Assembly: GCF_910596095.1 (NCBI RefSeq)
Contig: NC_056548.1
Coordinates: 15,772,651 to 15,836,650 of the forward strand
DNA from: Thunnus maccoyii
Taxonomy: Eukaryota; Chordata; Actinopteri; Scombriformes; Scombridae
DNA length: 64,000 bases
Reading direction: 5' to 3'
The position numbers and the translations under genes are program-made. A model generated the notes under the pieces. That model did no database searches, was not told where the DNA came from, and saw only the letters and a list, made by a program, of their open reading frames with translations. This document shows positions 55,095 through 64,000 of the stretch, piece by piece; within the stretch, counting starts at the first letter, position 1; the number at the start of each line of letters is the position of its first letter.

Positions 55095-55580
55095 ACAGCT
55101 GCCTGTCAGAGCTCAGGGGCTGTTATTGAAATATAGCCCCTGGCTGGTAAATTTAACCCTGTTGGGGCAACTCCCCCCCTTTCTGAGTCCGCTCCTGGAG
55201 TTCCTGAGTAGGGGGGAGTTGGCTGGACACGGGAGGTGTGCATGTGGAGGCCCAGATAGGGCCAGCATAACCTTTCCTCCAGATTCCCTAACTAAGTTGA
55301 GGCGGACTGCCCCACTTATATCACAAACAGGCTGCTGTACTTAGGCCCGGGCTGCCTGTCATGCCTGTGTGCTAACTCGTTTTCCCTGTAGCTCCTCCTT
55401 CTTCCCCTCTCTTCTTGCTAACTGCTGGCATCGAAGCTGCTCCGCCACACCTCCAAAGCCCTCATTGCACCCTGAGGTCATGCTTATGTGAGTCATACCG
55501 AGGCACAGGTCTTCGTTAGCAGCCAGGCACTGCTAGTGCCCGGCCCACACACCTGCTACACTCCCTTCTGCTGCGGGCAC
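55095..55580. other. GC-rich, hairpin-forming intergenic block
   Basis: A compositional island in AT-rich DNA. It contains a perfect 11-bp inverted repeat (CAACTCCCCCC at 55168-55178, GGGGGGAGTTG at 55211-55221) with a 32-nt loop, and an 8-bp one (CAGGGGCT 55114-55121, AGCCCCTG 55135-55142). No frame resembles a protein and no repeat family was recognised. It may be a conserved regulatory element or a structured RNA; undetermined. Confidence 0.4.
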
Positions 55581-57164
55581 AAACAAAAAGCAATTTAAGA
55601 GTGACATTAGGTAATGTGTGGCCATAAAAGGTTTGTTTATTTATAAGCAGGAGATGCAGAAACAGTATGAACTAATATGGCTGATGCACATGAATCTAAT
55701 GATATGAATGTGCCTACTATTATTTTTAACCAAAGCATCTTGATTATATTCAATAATTCATGCTTTCAAAAGCATCTAATTGCCGCCCTTTTCATATCAT
55801 GGCTTCCAGAAGTTTGTTGGGACTCGTGACACATTTTCCCCTTGTGCAAATACAGTTGGGTGGTGATATAACTTCATATATAGGTCAAGACTAACTTGAA
55901 TTCCCATTAATGTATTTGTGGAAATGATCTCACAGAAATGAACAGACACTATGTTACAGGAAAAGTGACCTTCCATATATGAATATTTCAATAAAGTGTT
56001 AATTATATTTTCAATATCAGAGGATAAAATTATTTGCTTTGCAACCAAGTTAGCAGTTCATCTGCAGACTTGAATGCCTATGAGACACAAACACACACAC
56101 AGACAAAACAAATGTCAAGATCATGACCAAGATTGGGGTAAATATCAATGACATTGTTGCCTAATTAATTTCCTAATGTAGAGTTTAATTGTTGACCTCT
56201 CCTGAAGTTCTTTGTTGTGAAACCACAAAAAATAACAGATGTTAAAATAACTTGCTTATAAATTGCTTTGGAAGAGACGATTATAAATTGATACACTGAT
56301 ATGGTGGTAACATGCATAAAACTGAGCATTTTACTCACTTTGTAGATTAATGACTTTGTGTTTGTGTTATGGGATGTTAAATGACGACAGTTAAGCATTT
56401 GTCTATCTGTTTTTTCTAGGAGAAAGCTGCACAACCAGTTCCAAAAAAACAAGTCAGAAACCCGCGCTTCATCTGGCACTTATGTTGCATTCACGTGTTG
56501 TGGGAGAGGTGATATATTTGACTTTCCTGCACGTCTCATCGCTCTCAGTTACACAATGCAGCTTGGCCTATATTTACAATCGCTGGTCAAGTAAAGCAAA
56601 TAATACATCCATATCTAATAGCATTAAAAAACCCCACAATGAATTGTTTATGGGGTGTAATAATCTAGCCAACCACAACTTTCACTTTAAGTATTTCAAA
56701 GTGTGAGCTAAAAACTTCAAAGAATCCTACAGTAACAACAAAAGACTTTTATTTGTCCTTTTATTTCAACATGTACACATATAATACAGTAATAAATGTA
56801 TTGTAGTAATTTGTTTCAAAAACATACATGATCAATTTGTGACCCACATTTGTGGATCCACAAAACCTCCTTGCAGAATGAAACTCTCAGCAGACTAGTT
56901 TGTACAGCAGAAACACTGCAAAAAAAGTAAATCTTCAGCACAGCACCGCAAGCCATTTATGTCCAATATTGTGCATCTTCTGATGGTGTAAAGGAAAAGA
57001 CCTTTGGGTTTGTTTTACTATGTAATATTTTAACGTATAATTACACTTAGTCTATCAAAATCAAAATAAATATGTTGCTATATATTCATTTTGATTAGAA
57101 TGTTTTTGAGCAAATAATTATGTTTATATAATAAGTTCTGATTTTGGTTCACTTGTACACTACT
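55581..57164. other. Intergenic AT-rich DNA, nothing recognised
   Basis: No coding region or confident repeat. Several frames of about 70-100 codons are low-complexity chance frames. Confidence 0.45.
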
Positions 57165-57685
57165 TCTAGTGGTGGAATCTAACAAAATATATTTACTCAA
57201 ATACTCTACTAAAGTACAATTTTAATGTGCTTTGAGGTACTTGAGTTTTTCAATTTCACTAAACTTCATAGAGACATACTGTACTTTTATTTCACTCCAT
57301 TAATGTGCGAACCATACTTTGCGGATTCAGATTTTACATACAAAACATGATTAGTTTATTAAATTAAATGATACATTGTTAGTGAACTACCCAACAGCAT
57401 ATAAAGTATTTGCTTCACCTCCACCAGCTGCACCATGAAAATGCCATACTTACACAGTAATGCAACAGTAATATTAATCCAATATTATTATATATAGTCA
57501 CACTGAGAGGGGTTATTCTGCATAATAAGTACTTTGGATACTTTAAGTACATCATGTTTTACAATACTTATGTATTTTTACTTAAGTACATTTTTGAATT
57601 CAGGATTTTTACTTGTAATTGAGTATTTTTATATTGCGATATAGCTAGTTTTATTTAAGTAAATGACCTGAATGAATCTTTTACA
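57165..57685. mobile_element. Non-autonomous DNA element ('ggaaagtaactaa' family), copy 2
   Basis: Phrases 'ctagtggtggaatctaacaa', 'ggattcagattttacataca', 'actacccaacagcatataaa', 'ggggttattctgcataataa' and 'tttttacttaagtacatttt' follow each other in the order of an abundant fish element. A more decayed copy lies at 24131-24693. Non-coding. Confidence 0.7.
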
Positions 57686-57727
57686 GCACCAAACATGTTA
57701 CACATATAATCAGATATGAGCGTGCGA

Positions 57728-57905
57728 TAATAATAACAATTTTGTACTGCACTTTTCATTCATAGTGGATCTGAAAGAGCTACAGCATTAAAAACATACA
57801 ACTCACAACATAAAGAAAATAATAAGAGTTAAGATGAAAAAGCCCTCCTGAATAGAAAAGTTTTTATGCCTTCTTTAAAAGAGCCTAGGGTCTGTGCTGC
57901 CCTCA
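57728..57905 (+). repeat. Teleost dispersed repeat
   Basis: 'ttttgtactgcacttttcat' to 'agcctagggtctgtgctgcc' matches the pattern of a common fish repeat with a 'gcacttttca..aaagagct' signature; relatives at 14378 and 43869. Confidence 0.5.
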
Positions 57906-58234
57906 GATGTTCTAATATTAACCAGATTGTTGTAACAATAAACAACAACAAATAAACTATGTTATTGTTGGGGTCTAGCTATTATACAGTTGGAAATGCC
58001 TCTACTATTTTATAGTTTCTAAATATATTCATCATGGACAAATAATCTAAGACACAATAAAGCAAATTCTGAGGAGTCTTTTTTCTAATATGCAGAAAAA
58101 TAATTTTTAAAAATCCATAAAAATTTGCAACAATACAGTAGGTTCTCTTTTACTGTGAAGATAATATTTGGTTTGTGTTTTCCCCAGAAACTATACTAGA
58201 AACTCTTCAGAATCATCAAAATACACAATGTGTC

Positions 58235-58255
58235 TATATATATATATATATATAT
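58235..58255. repeat. (TA)10 microsatellite
   Basis: Short alternating TA run about 540 bp upstream of the klf11 start codon. Confidence 0.85.
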
Positions 58256-58439
58256 TTATTTCAATTATAATGCGCATGATTGCGTTTACACAATAACTTT
58301 CATTAATTGTAAACGCTTAAAAAATGTTTCATTGAACCGTTAAGTCGCTTTCACCAGGTTATTCCCACAGCCCGTGAACGCAGCATAGACTGGATCGACC
58401 TTTTGCCTAGTTTAGCGGACGACAGTTCATCGGGTTTAC

Positions 58440-58796
58440 TTGACACTGCTGACTCTAACGGCCACGCCCACCAACGGCCACGCACCCTATTTCCTCCAAC
58501 CGCCCTGCGAGCACGCACTGTTCACGCGCCTTCTGCCCTCTTATTGGCTGAAGCTCCTCACACACTTGATTGTGATTGGCTGAGTGTTGCCACCCGCCGG
58601 TGCTTGTTGTGAGTTTTGTTTTTCTTTTTTTTTTCTCCTCCTCCTCATGTTTTACACACACAGCTGAGAGAAAAGGGAGCCAGTCAGAGAAAAAAAACGA
58701 CCACTGGACAGGCAGCAGCACTGGCAACCGCCGTCTCTTTGTTCTATACTGGCTTTGACAACAAAAAAAAGTGATATTTAAATATTTTGTTCCTCC
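58440..58796 (+). promoter_or_regulatory. klf11: klf11 promoter and 5' UTR
   Basis: GC-rich sequence before the first coding exon. Two inverted CCAAT boxes (ATTGG at 58543-58547 and 58575-58579) lie exactly 32 bp apart, about three helical turns, a usual NF-Y spacing. A CCACGCCCACC site (about 58462-58472) fits an SP/KLF element, followed by a related CCACGCACC copy. No TATA box in the expected place. An in-frame TAA at 58779 closes the upstream frame. Confidence 0.6.
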
Positions 58797-58835
58797 ATGC
58801 CATCGCGAAAATTTATAGAGATGGACTCACACGGG
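58797..58835 (+). CDS. klf11: klf11 coding exon 1
   Basis: 39 nt encoding [13 protein letters not shown], ending in phase 0 at a GTAAGA donor. The first ATG has a weak context (T at -3); the second ATG at 58821 has G at -3 and G at +4, so translation may start there, giving 538 aa. This exon is inferred from its splice phase and position, as its sequence is poorly conserved with mammals. Confidence 0.7.
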
Positions 58836-60723
58836 GTAAGAAAAATGTTTAAATACTTGTTTCAGTTTAGCGCTGTATTGATTTTTGTGTTTTCTCTTCA
58901 GTCCGCTAGCATCCAGTTGTTTACTGACTGATTTGAGATGTCAGTTAATCAAGCTATGTCACCAGCTAAATTCAACATACTGTATATCAAATTGTATCTA
59001 TTTTTTAAATTATTATTATTTTGTCAGCGTCCCAGTGGTGCAAAACAAATTATATTAAATTATAATGTAAACACAATTTTTAAAAACTCATTTATTTACA
59101 TTAAGCATTGTATGAGTCATGCCTTTGTGTGATAATTTAACATTTTAATGTAATTTAAACATATACGGAAGCTTGGCAGTGTCGACAAACTGTTTCATCT
59201 GAGAATCAGTCAGCTCCTGTAATATGCTTTGCTTACTGGAAAAAAAATATTTTAAATATTGTTTTTTAAGAAAACAAAGTTGTAATGTACTGTATAAGCT
59301 TACTTCCTGATGCAAACCCGCTTTATGGGGATTTCACATGGCTCATCTCGGCAGCACGTCACACTTTGGTCTATATTTGGCAATGGGAGGTGTCTTGGCG
59401 CTGAGCCAGAGGCAGTCCATGCTGGGCTGGGGTGTAGTCACCAACACCCCCCCCCCCCCCCCTCCCCTATTGGCAGCATCTTGCGGTTTGGCCCGGGAAG
59501 TTTAGATACAGGAATAGTGACGGAGCAGATGATAACTATTAGAATAGAAATTTTTTCTTTTGTCTGCGAATGTGTCATGATCAAATCTGAGTTACAGCGC
59601 ACGGTGTATCATACAGCTGAAATTACCCAGTGATGTGGCACTACTGAAGTATTTATGTTTATGTCATTGTTCCTTTCAGACAGAGTACACAGACCACTGT
59701 GGGTCCCACGCAAAGAGAAGGAGGCATGACAGCGAGCAGTCAGTCTCCAGCGGAACCAGCAGCTGTTCCTCCGCTCTGGAGTACACAGACCTGGAGGCGG
59801 CTGAAGCGCTGGTGTGTATGAGCTCCTGGGGCCAGGGCCACTTCCTTGCAGGCAACAGACCGAGCCCTTGCAAGCCCAGACCCCTCACCCCGGCTTCGGA
59901 CTCTTGTGACTCCCTCCTGCCGCCAGAACTCCCAGAACCCCCAAAAGACTTTGTATCCCTCTCCTCCTTGGTAAGAGATGTTTATTTCAGACAGATTTCT
60001 GCCTCTTGCTATTAATAATTTCAGCTGTGAGGAGGCACTGAAATGAAAAAGGGTGATGTTTGATGAGTAAACATATTCTAGCCAAGGTTTGTATTGAACC
60101 CCTTGGCCTTTTTAATGTGAATGTCTAAAGATAACTGAGGTTTATGACAAGAGGAGTCTGGGGCAGGTGAAAAAACCTTGATACAGTAAGGTGGTTTGAC
60201 CTTCAGACAGAGTTCCTCCTCTCAGATGCAGGGTCATAAAAATCTCAGTTTATAGCTTAGAGTGATCATTATTCTTCTGTACCTGCTTGCCACCTGGGAT
60301 ACTTATCTCTGCAAACAGCAGCCCCTGTAAAATTAGACAAGAACATCCATTACCTCTGTTGATTTTGGTATTATGGATGGAATAGAGCACACTGTTTCAT
60401 TTTTTTGTCTCTCCCTTCTCTTTCTAGTGTATGACTCCGCCTCACAGCCCCAGCTTTGTTGAGACTTCAACATCCAGCTCAGCGCTCCAGTCAACCTCCG
60501 GCCCGTCTGTGTCCACGCAACGCTGTGGGCTCCATCATCCTGGGCTGGCACCCATTGCTGAAAAGACCCCCTCCCTCCCCCCTCCGTCACAGCCCTGCAG
60601 AGCCATGGCGACGAGCGTCATCCGCCACACCGCAGACAACACCCCCTGCCAACACCACATTCCATTGGCCCCCAATCCACAGAAAAATAGAGACACGGTA
60701 ATGGCTGCAACAGTCTGCCAGCA

Positions 60724-60774
<51 letters not shown>

Positions 60775-61971
60775 ACGTATTACAAAGACTGAGCTCATAA
60801 CCACACCTCCATCTCCTCTTGCTCCTCTTACACCCACATTGTCCACATCAAAAACAGAGCAGCAGGTCAGTCCCTCAAAACCTTGTTTGGACAATGTCCC
60901 CATGCCTGCTCCTGTCAACACCCAACTTCAACACAGCCCACCCACTCCCCCTGCTCCCGCTACCCTATCCCCACCTCCAGTCACCAGCCCCCAAATCATC
61001 TGCCAGATGTTCCCTGTCAGCAGCCAATCAGGTATAATCTCAGCCTTCATCCCCAGTGCGGTTCAGGCTTCCAGTCCTGGAATTCGGACCACCACCACTC
61101 CCATCCTCCCCCAGCCCGCCTCAGCCAACACCGCCTCTGTCCAGCAGTCCCTGATTGTGGGCTCAGCGGTGCCCCAGGGTACGGTGATGCTGGTTCTCCC
61201 TCAGTCCTCCGTCTCTCAGGCCCCTCACTGCCCTCAGACTGTCATGACCCTGGGCAACACCAAGCTGCTACCTCTGGCTCCTGCCCCCGTGTACGTGCCA
61301 GCGGGGCCCAGCGGCAGCACCACAGCCACAAAGATGGACTTTTCCCGCAGGAGAAACTATGTCTGCAACTTCCCAGGCTGCAGGAAGACATACTTCAAGA
61401 GCTCACACCTCAAGGCTCATCTTCGGACACACACAGGTGAGCGTTTTACAGAGTGGTGTTTGTGCACTCATGAGGATGTGGAAATAAATGTGACTACCAC
61501 AAATGAGTGTTGCATCCTGTTTGTAAAACATTCTTTCCTTGACCTTGTTATCCATGATGGGAAGAGAGTGAGCTCATTGTTGTATCTCAGACAACACACT
61601 AGGACGTACAAGATTTTTATGACTGCATCGTGACTCATTCGCTGACTCCCTGTTTTTTTTCTCCTTTAGGTGAGAAGCCCTTCAGTTGTAGCTGGGAAGG
61701 TTGTGATAAGCGGTTCGCCCGCTCCGACGAGCTCTCCCGTCACCGACGAACACACACCGGTGAGAAGAAATTTGTGTGCCCCGTGTGTGACCGGCGCTTC
61801 ATGCGCAGCGACCACCTCACCAAGCATGCACGGCGCCACATGACCACAAAGAAAATTCCCTCCTGGCAGGCTGATGTTCGGAGCCTGAACAAAATGGCTG
61901 CTGGCAAAACACCTCCTTCAAAACCTGGCCTTGCCACAATAAGCATGCTGGTACCTGCAGGCTCTAAGTAG
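58797..61971 (+). CDS. klf11: Krueppel-like factor 11 (TIEG2-type), 4 coding exons
   Basis: Nuclear C2H2 zinc-finger factor of the TGF-beta-inducible KLF10/11 group, which binds GC/CACCC boxes and recruits Sin3/HDAC. Coding exons: 58797-58835, 59680-59970, 60428-61436, 61670-61971; 1641 nt, 546 aa plus TAG. The Sin3-interaction helix is at residues 51-63 ([13 protein letters not shown]), a conserved CMTPPHSP box at about 111, a polyglutamine tract at 208-226, [15 protein letters not shown] at 386-400, then three fingers: C423/C428/H441/H445, C453/C458/H471/H475 and C483/C486/H499/H503 with TGEK linkers. Residues and motif order fit KLF11 rather than KLF10 (human KLF11 is 512 aa). Whether this is the a or b teleost copy is not decided. 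Lies downstream of grhl1 as in human. Confidence 0.93.
58836..59679 (+). other. klf11: klf11 intron 1
   Basis: 844-bp intron carrying a C16 run (59447-59462). No other feature recognised. Confidence 0.7.
59680..59970 (+). CDS. klf11: klf11 coding exon 2
   Basis: 291 nt, residues 14-110. It contains [10 protein letters not shown], the [15 protein letters not shown]in3-binding segment, and [12 protein letters not shown] with [16 protein letters not shown], all counterparts of KLF10/11 repression-domain sequence. Donor GTAAGA, phase 0. Confidence 0.95.
60428..61436 (+). CDS. klf11: klf11 coding exon 3
   Basis: 1009 nt, residues 111-447. Pro/Ser/Thr-rich regulatory region with [14 protein letters not shown], the polyQ tract, [27 protein letters not shown] and the first zinc finger. 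The donor falls in the first TGEK linker (phase 1), the intron position expected for KLF10/11. Alternate-frame open stretches here are shadows. Confidence 0.96.
60719..60775 (+). repeat. klf11: CAG-rich polyglutamine-coding repeat in klf11
   Basis: 19 glutamine codons (residues 208-226): CAG CAG CAA, then 14 uninterrupted CAG, then CAA CAA. In the minus strand it creates a spurious leucine/cysteine run. Mammalian KLF11 has no such tract as far as I recall. Confidence 0.95.
61437..61669 (+). other. klf11: klf11 intron 3
   Basis: 233-bp intron between zinc fingers 1 and 2, read through in the raw open frame but bounded by GTGAGC and TTTAG splice sites. Splicing restores TGEKPFSC. Confidence 0.85.
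61670..61971 (+). CDS. klf11: klf11 coding exon 4
   Basis: 302 nt with TAG at 61969-61971, residues 447-546. Zinc fingers 2 and 3 ([19 protein letters not shown] and [17 protein letters not shown]), then a short tail with [12 protein letters not shown] and a final LVPAGSK. Confidence 0.97.
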
Positions 61972-62470
61972 ACAATAAACACTGCCATCCTACCCACTCC
62001 CAAGATACCACAGGGACGCTGGGAGCAGCCCAGCACGCAAGGCTGCTGCTATTTTACTCACGGGAATTAAAGAAAAACATGCACTGGACTCTATTTTCCT
62101 CTCTACTGCTCATGTGTACATTTTTTTGTTTACTTTTACATAATTGATAATATGTATGCACTCTTGCCAAAGCCTTTGTATGAAGTTTGTCTTATACATT
62201 TCATCTTCTCCACCCTTCCTTCATCTTTATTTGTCTTTGTTGTGTTAATACTGATATATATGTCTAAGTGAATGTATTGTTTGTTGTACTATGAGATGCA
62301 TTTATTTGTCATATTTGGGAAAATGTTAACATGAAAAACTATGTAAATATGAATATTAATCCTCAATACTATGATTATACCTTGATTATATCTCCCTGTC
62401 TAACTTTTCATATTATTTAATACAAATTTGTAATTAAAATTAAGATTAAATGAGCCATTTTTGGTTCTTT
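61972..62470 (+). other. klf11: klf11 3' UTR
   Basis: AT-rich tail with AU-rich ATTTATT-type elements (for example near 62300), usual for immediate-early KLF mRNAs. AATAAA occurs at 61974-61979, right after the stop, probably too early. ATTAAA at 62433-62438 and 62445-62450 are the better poly(A) candidates. Confidence 0.6.
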
Positions 62471-64000
62471 CTGTCCACTTTTGCTCATGACCTTTCCAGT
62501 ATCTAATGCTATGAAAAACAAGACGTAGGATGTAGATTTAGTCAGCAATCTTTCCCGGTTGTCTTACGCAGAAATGCAGTGAGTAGTACCTTCCCACATC
62601 CTGTGTGCGTCACACTGTGACTCCCTCCCCCACCACCGCCCTCTTTTGGTCAGCTGAAACTCACTCGTGTTCTTCCAAATGTGCTGACTAGCCTGTGGGT
62701 AGCTTCCTGCTGGCTGAATGAATTTTTGGTGTTATAAAAGCTCTGTTGGTGAGACCATCTGGGGACAGTGCGTCCTGTTCATTAGCTCAGAGCCAGAATG
62801 CTTGATGAGTCAGGACAGACAAAACAGACAGAGATTTGTTTTCCCTGTATTATGAGTTCATTAACAAGATCATTTAAGCTCATTCAGCTCTGTCACATGG
62901 GAATGAGGAGGAGAAGACGACGAGGCTGTGAGATTCTTGCATAATAGAATAGCAACAGCGGAGTTTCACTCATTCAAAGATCTCACATCTCTCTCCGCAG
63001 CCTGGTGTATGTTAGAAAACACCTGTTCTTGTGGTTAGCGGTTACAAATGAAAGGAGAAAGTTCGTGTTTATAAAATCTACCCTTTCCCCTAGAAATAAC
63101 ATGTAAGATGAGGAAGAAATTTAATTGGAGAAACTGCAGCGTTTTAGATTCAAGAGATTTATTGTCACATGCACAACAATACAGCAGATGACAACACTGA
63201 AGGCAGTTAAATTTACCTTCTTTCAGCTCTAGTTCCACTTAAAATATATGAGAAAGATTTTTAAAAATGACAGAAGAGGAGGATAAGAGAGAGACGAATT
63301 AAAATATATACAAATATACATTATATTGCACATTGGTACACAGGTGTGGTATTGCACATATTTATATAATAGTACATAATATTTATATAGGAAACAATAA
63401 ACTATTTGGATGCTGACTGGTCATCTCTGAGGCTTCTATCTTCTGTCTTTCTCACACACTTAAAGCAGCAGTGGTCTCATACCCAGTAACAGCACACCTC
63501 TTCCAATCAGACAGGGAGAAATATGAACTGTTGGGGGTGCGACCAATCACGTCTCTTCCCTGCATACCCGCCCCTTTGCCTTACTGACCGACATACTGGC
63601 TGGCCGCGTGCCATCTGAGCTGTGGTCAACAGCGACACCTGCTGGTCGAGAGATGTCACTTCGCTGGTGATATTTCAAAAAGAATGTGTTTTAAAATATG
63701 TGTAAAAAAAAAAAAATGAGTGAAAGATAAACAGTGGATTTGTGTGGCTTTAGGCTGGGATTATTGAGGCTCCTTTCCCTTTTTTTCCTCCTCAGTTTAG
63801 CTTGTTGTGAGTTCTCTTGTGTTTTTCACTTGCTCCTTGAACATGTATTGTTGTTTTCAGTATATGAGCTCAAAGTTTGACAAAAATCCCACTTCTTAAA
63901 AAAGTACAGGTTAATGCCATTTGTTTGTTGTTGTTGATTAATTGAGGGGTTTTAGTGTATGAATCAACGGGGTTATTAATGAGTTGTTAATGTCAAAAGG
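62471..64000. other. Downstream intergenic DNA, no gene recognised
   Basis: A TATAAAAG at 62733-62740 and a CCAAT/GC-rich patch near 63540-63600 could be promoter parts, but no coding sequence follows within the window. 63150-63400 is a LINE-end-type repeat. Confidence 0.45.
63150..63400 (-). repeat. Dispersed repeat ('tttattgtcacatgcacaac' type)
   Basis: 'agatttattgtcacatgcac' followed by AT-rich sequence with 'attgcacattggtacacagg' and 'ggtattgcacatatttatat' has the layout of a reversed fish LINE 3' end. Non-coding. Confidence 0.55.

Noticed and set aside
60535..60921. Minus-strand 128-codon frame with a cysteine run
   Set aside because: Antisense translation of the CAG repeat.
60883..61440. 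185-codon frame overlapping klf11 exon 3
   Set aside because: An alternate-frame shadow of the proline-rich klf11 coding sequence; the klf11 frame carries the zinc finger and conserved boxes.
61437..61633. Read-through C-terminus of the 400-codon klf11 frame
   Set aside because: It is intron 3 sequence; splicing at GTGAGC and TTTAG restores the zinc-finger linker and the conserved C-terminus.

Overview
This is a stretch of a teleost fish nuclear chromosome, probably a percomorph. It is AT-rich, its genes are split by GT-AG introns, CA/GT microsatellites are common, and it is littered with worn interspersed repeats typical of bony fish: L2-like LINE fragments, short terminal-inverted-repeat elements and a Crypton remnant. 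Two genes are supported at the amino-acid level, both on the + strand. They are grhl1, a grainyhead-like CP2-family transcription factor (16 coding exons, 32625-48371, 612 aa), and klf11, a Krueppel-like/TIEG zinc-finger factor (4 coding exons, 58797-61971, 546 aa). I rebuilt both exon by exon, and all splice phases close without a frameshift. GRHL1 and KLF11 are also neighbours in the same order and orientation on human chromosome 2p25, which supports the orthology calls.

Layout. 1-32300 is a gene-poor upstream region with no supportable protein-coding gene. It holds an L2-like LINE fragment (2990-3985, +), a TIR element (6403-6891), a Crypton tyrosine-recombinase remnant (about 10260-10960), a composite TIR element (12058-12815), a second LINE fragment (20560-21620, +), a short DNA element (24131-24693), a dispersed repeat (26948-27243), a third LINE fragment (29230-30660, -) and a facing pair of CA/TG microsatellites (30842-31150). 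Between these lie unique-looking stretches that may hold regulatory elements. 32325-32624 is the grhl1 promoter and 5' UTR, followed by grhl1 to its poly(A) signal at 49602. 49630-58440 is the grhl1-klf11 intergenic region. It contains a promoter-like RFX/NF-Y/GC-box/E-box cluster near 52586-52753 and an unusual GC-rich, hairpin-forming block at 55095-55580. 58440-62470 is the klf11 promoter, gene and 3' UTR. 62470-64000 has no recognised gene.

Both genes encode sequence-specific nuclear transcription factors. In vertebrates GRHL1 acts in epithelial differentiation and desmosomal gene control, and KLF11 is a TGF-beta-inducible Sin3-recruiting regulator. Nothing in the sequence shows that they act together; their adjacency is best read as conserved synteny. 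No virus-like, CRISPR, tRNA or rRNA features were seen. The most interesting points are the Crypton remnant with its recombinase signature still readable, a 19-residue CAG-rich polyglutamine tract inside klf11, an orphan promoter-like module between the genes, and TIR elements that closely flank grhl1 exon 2.
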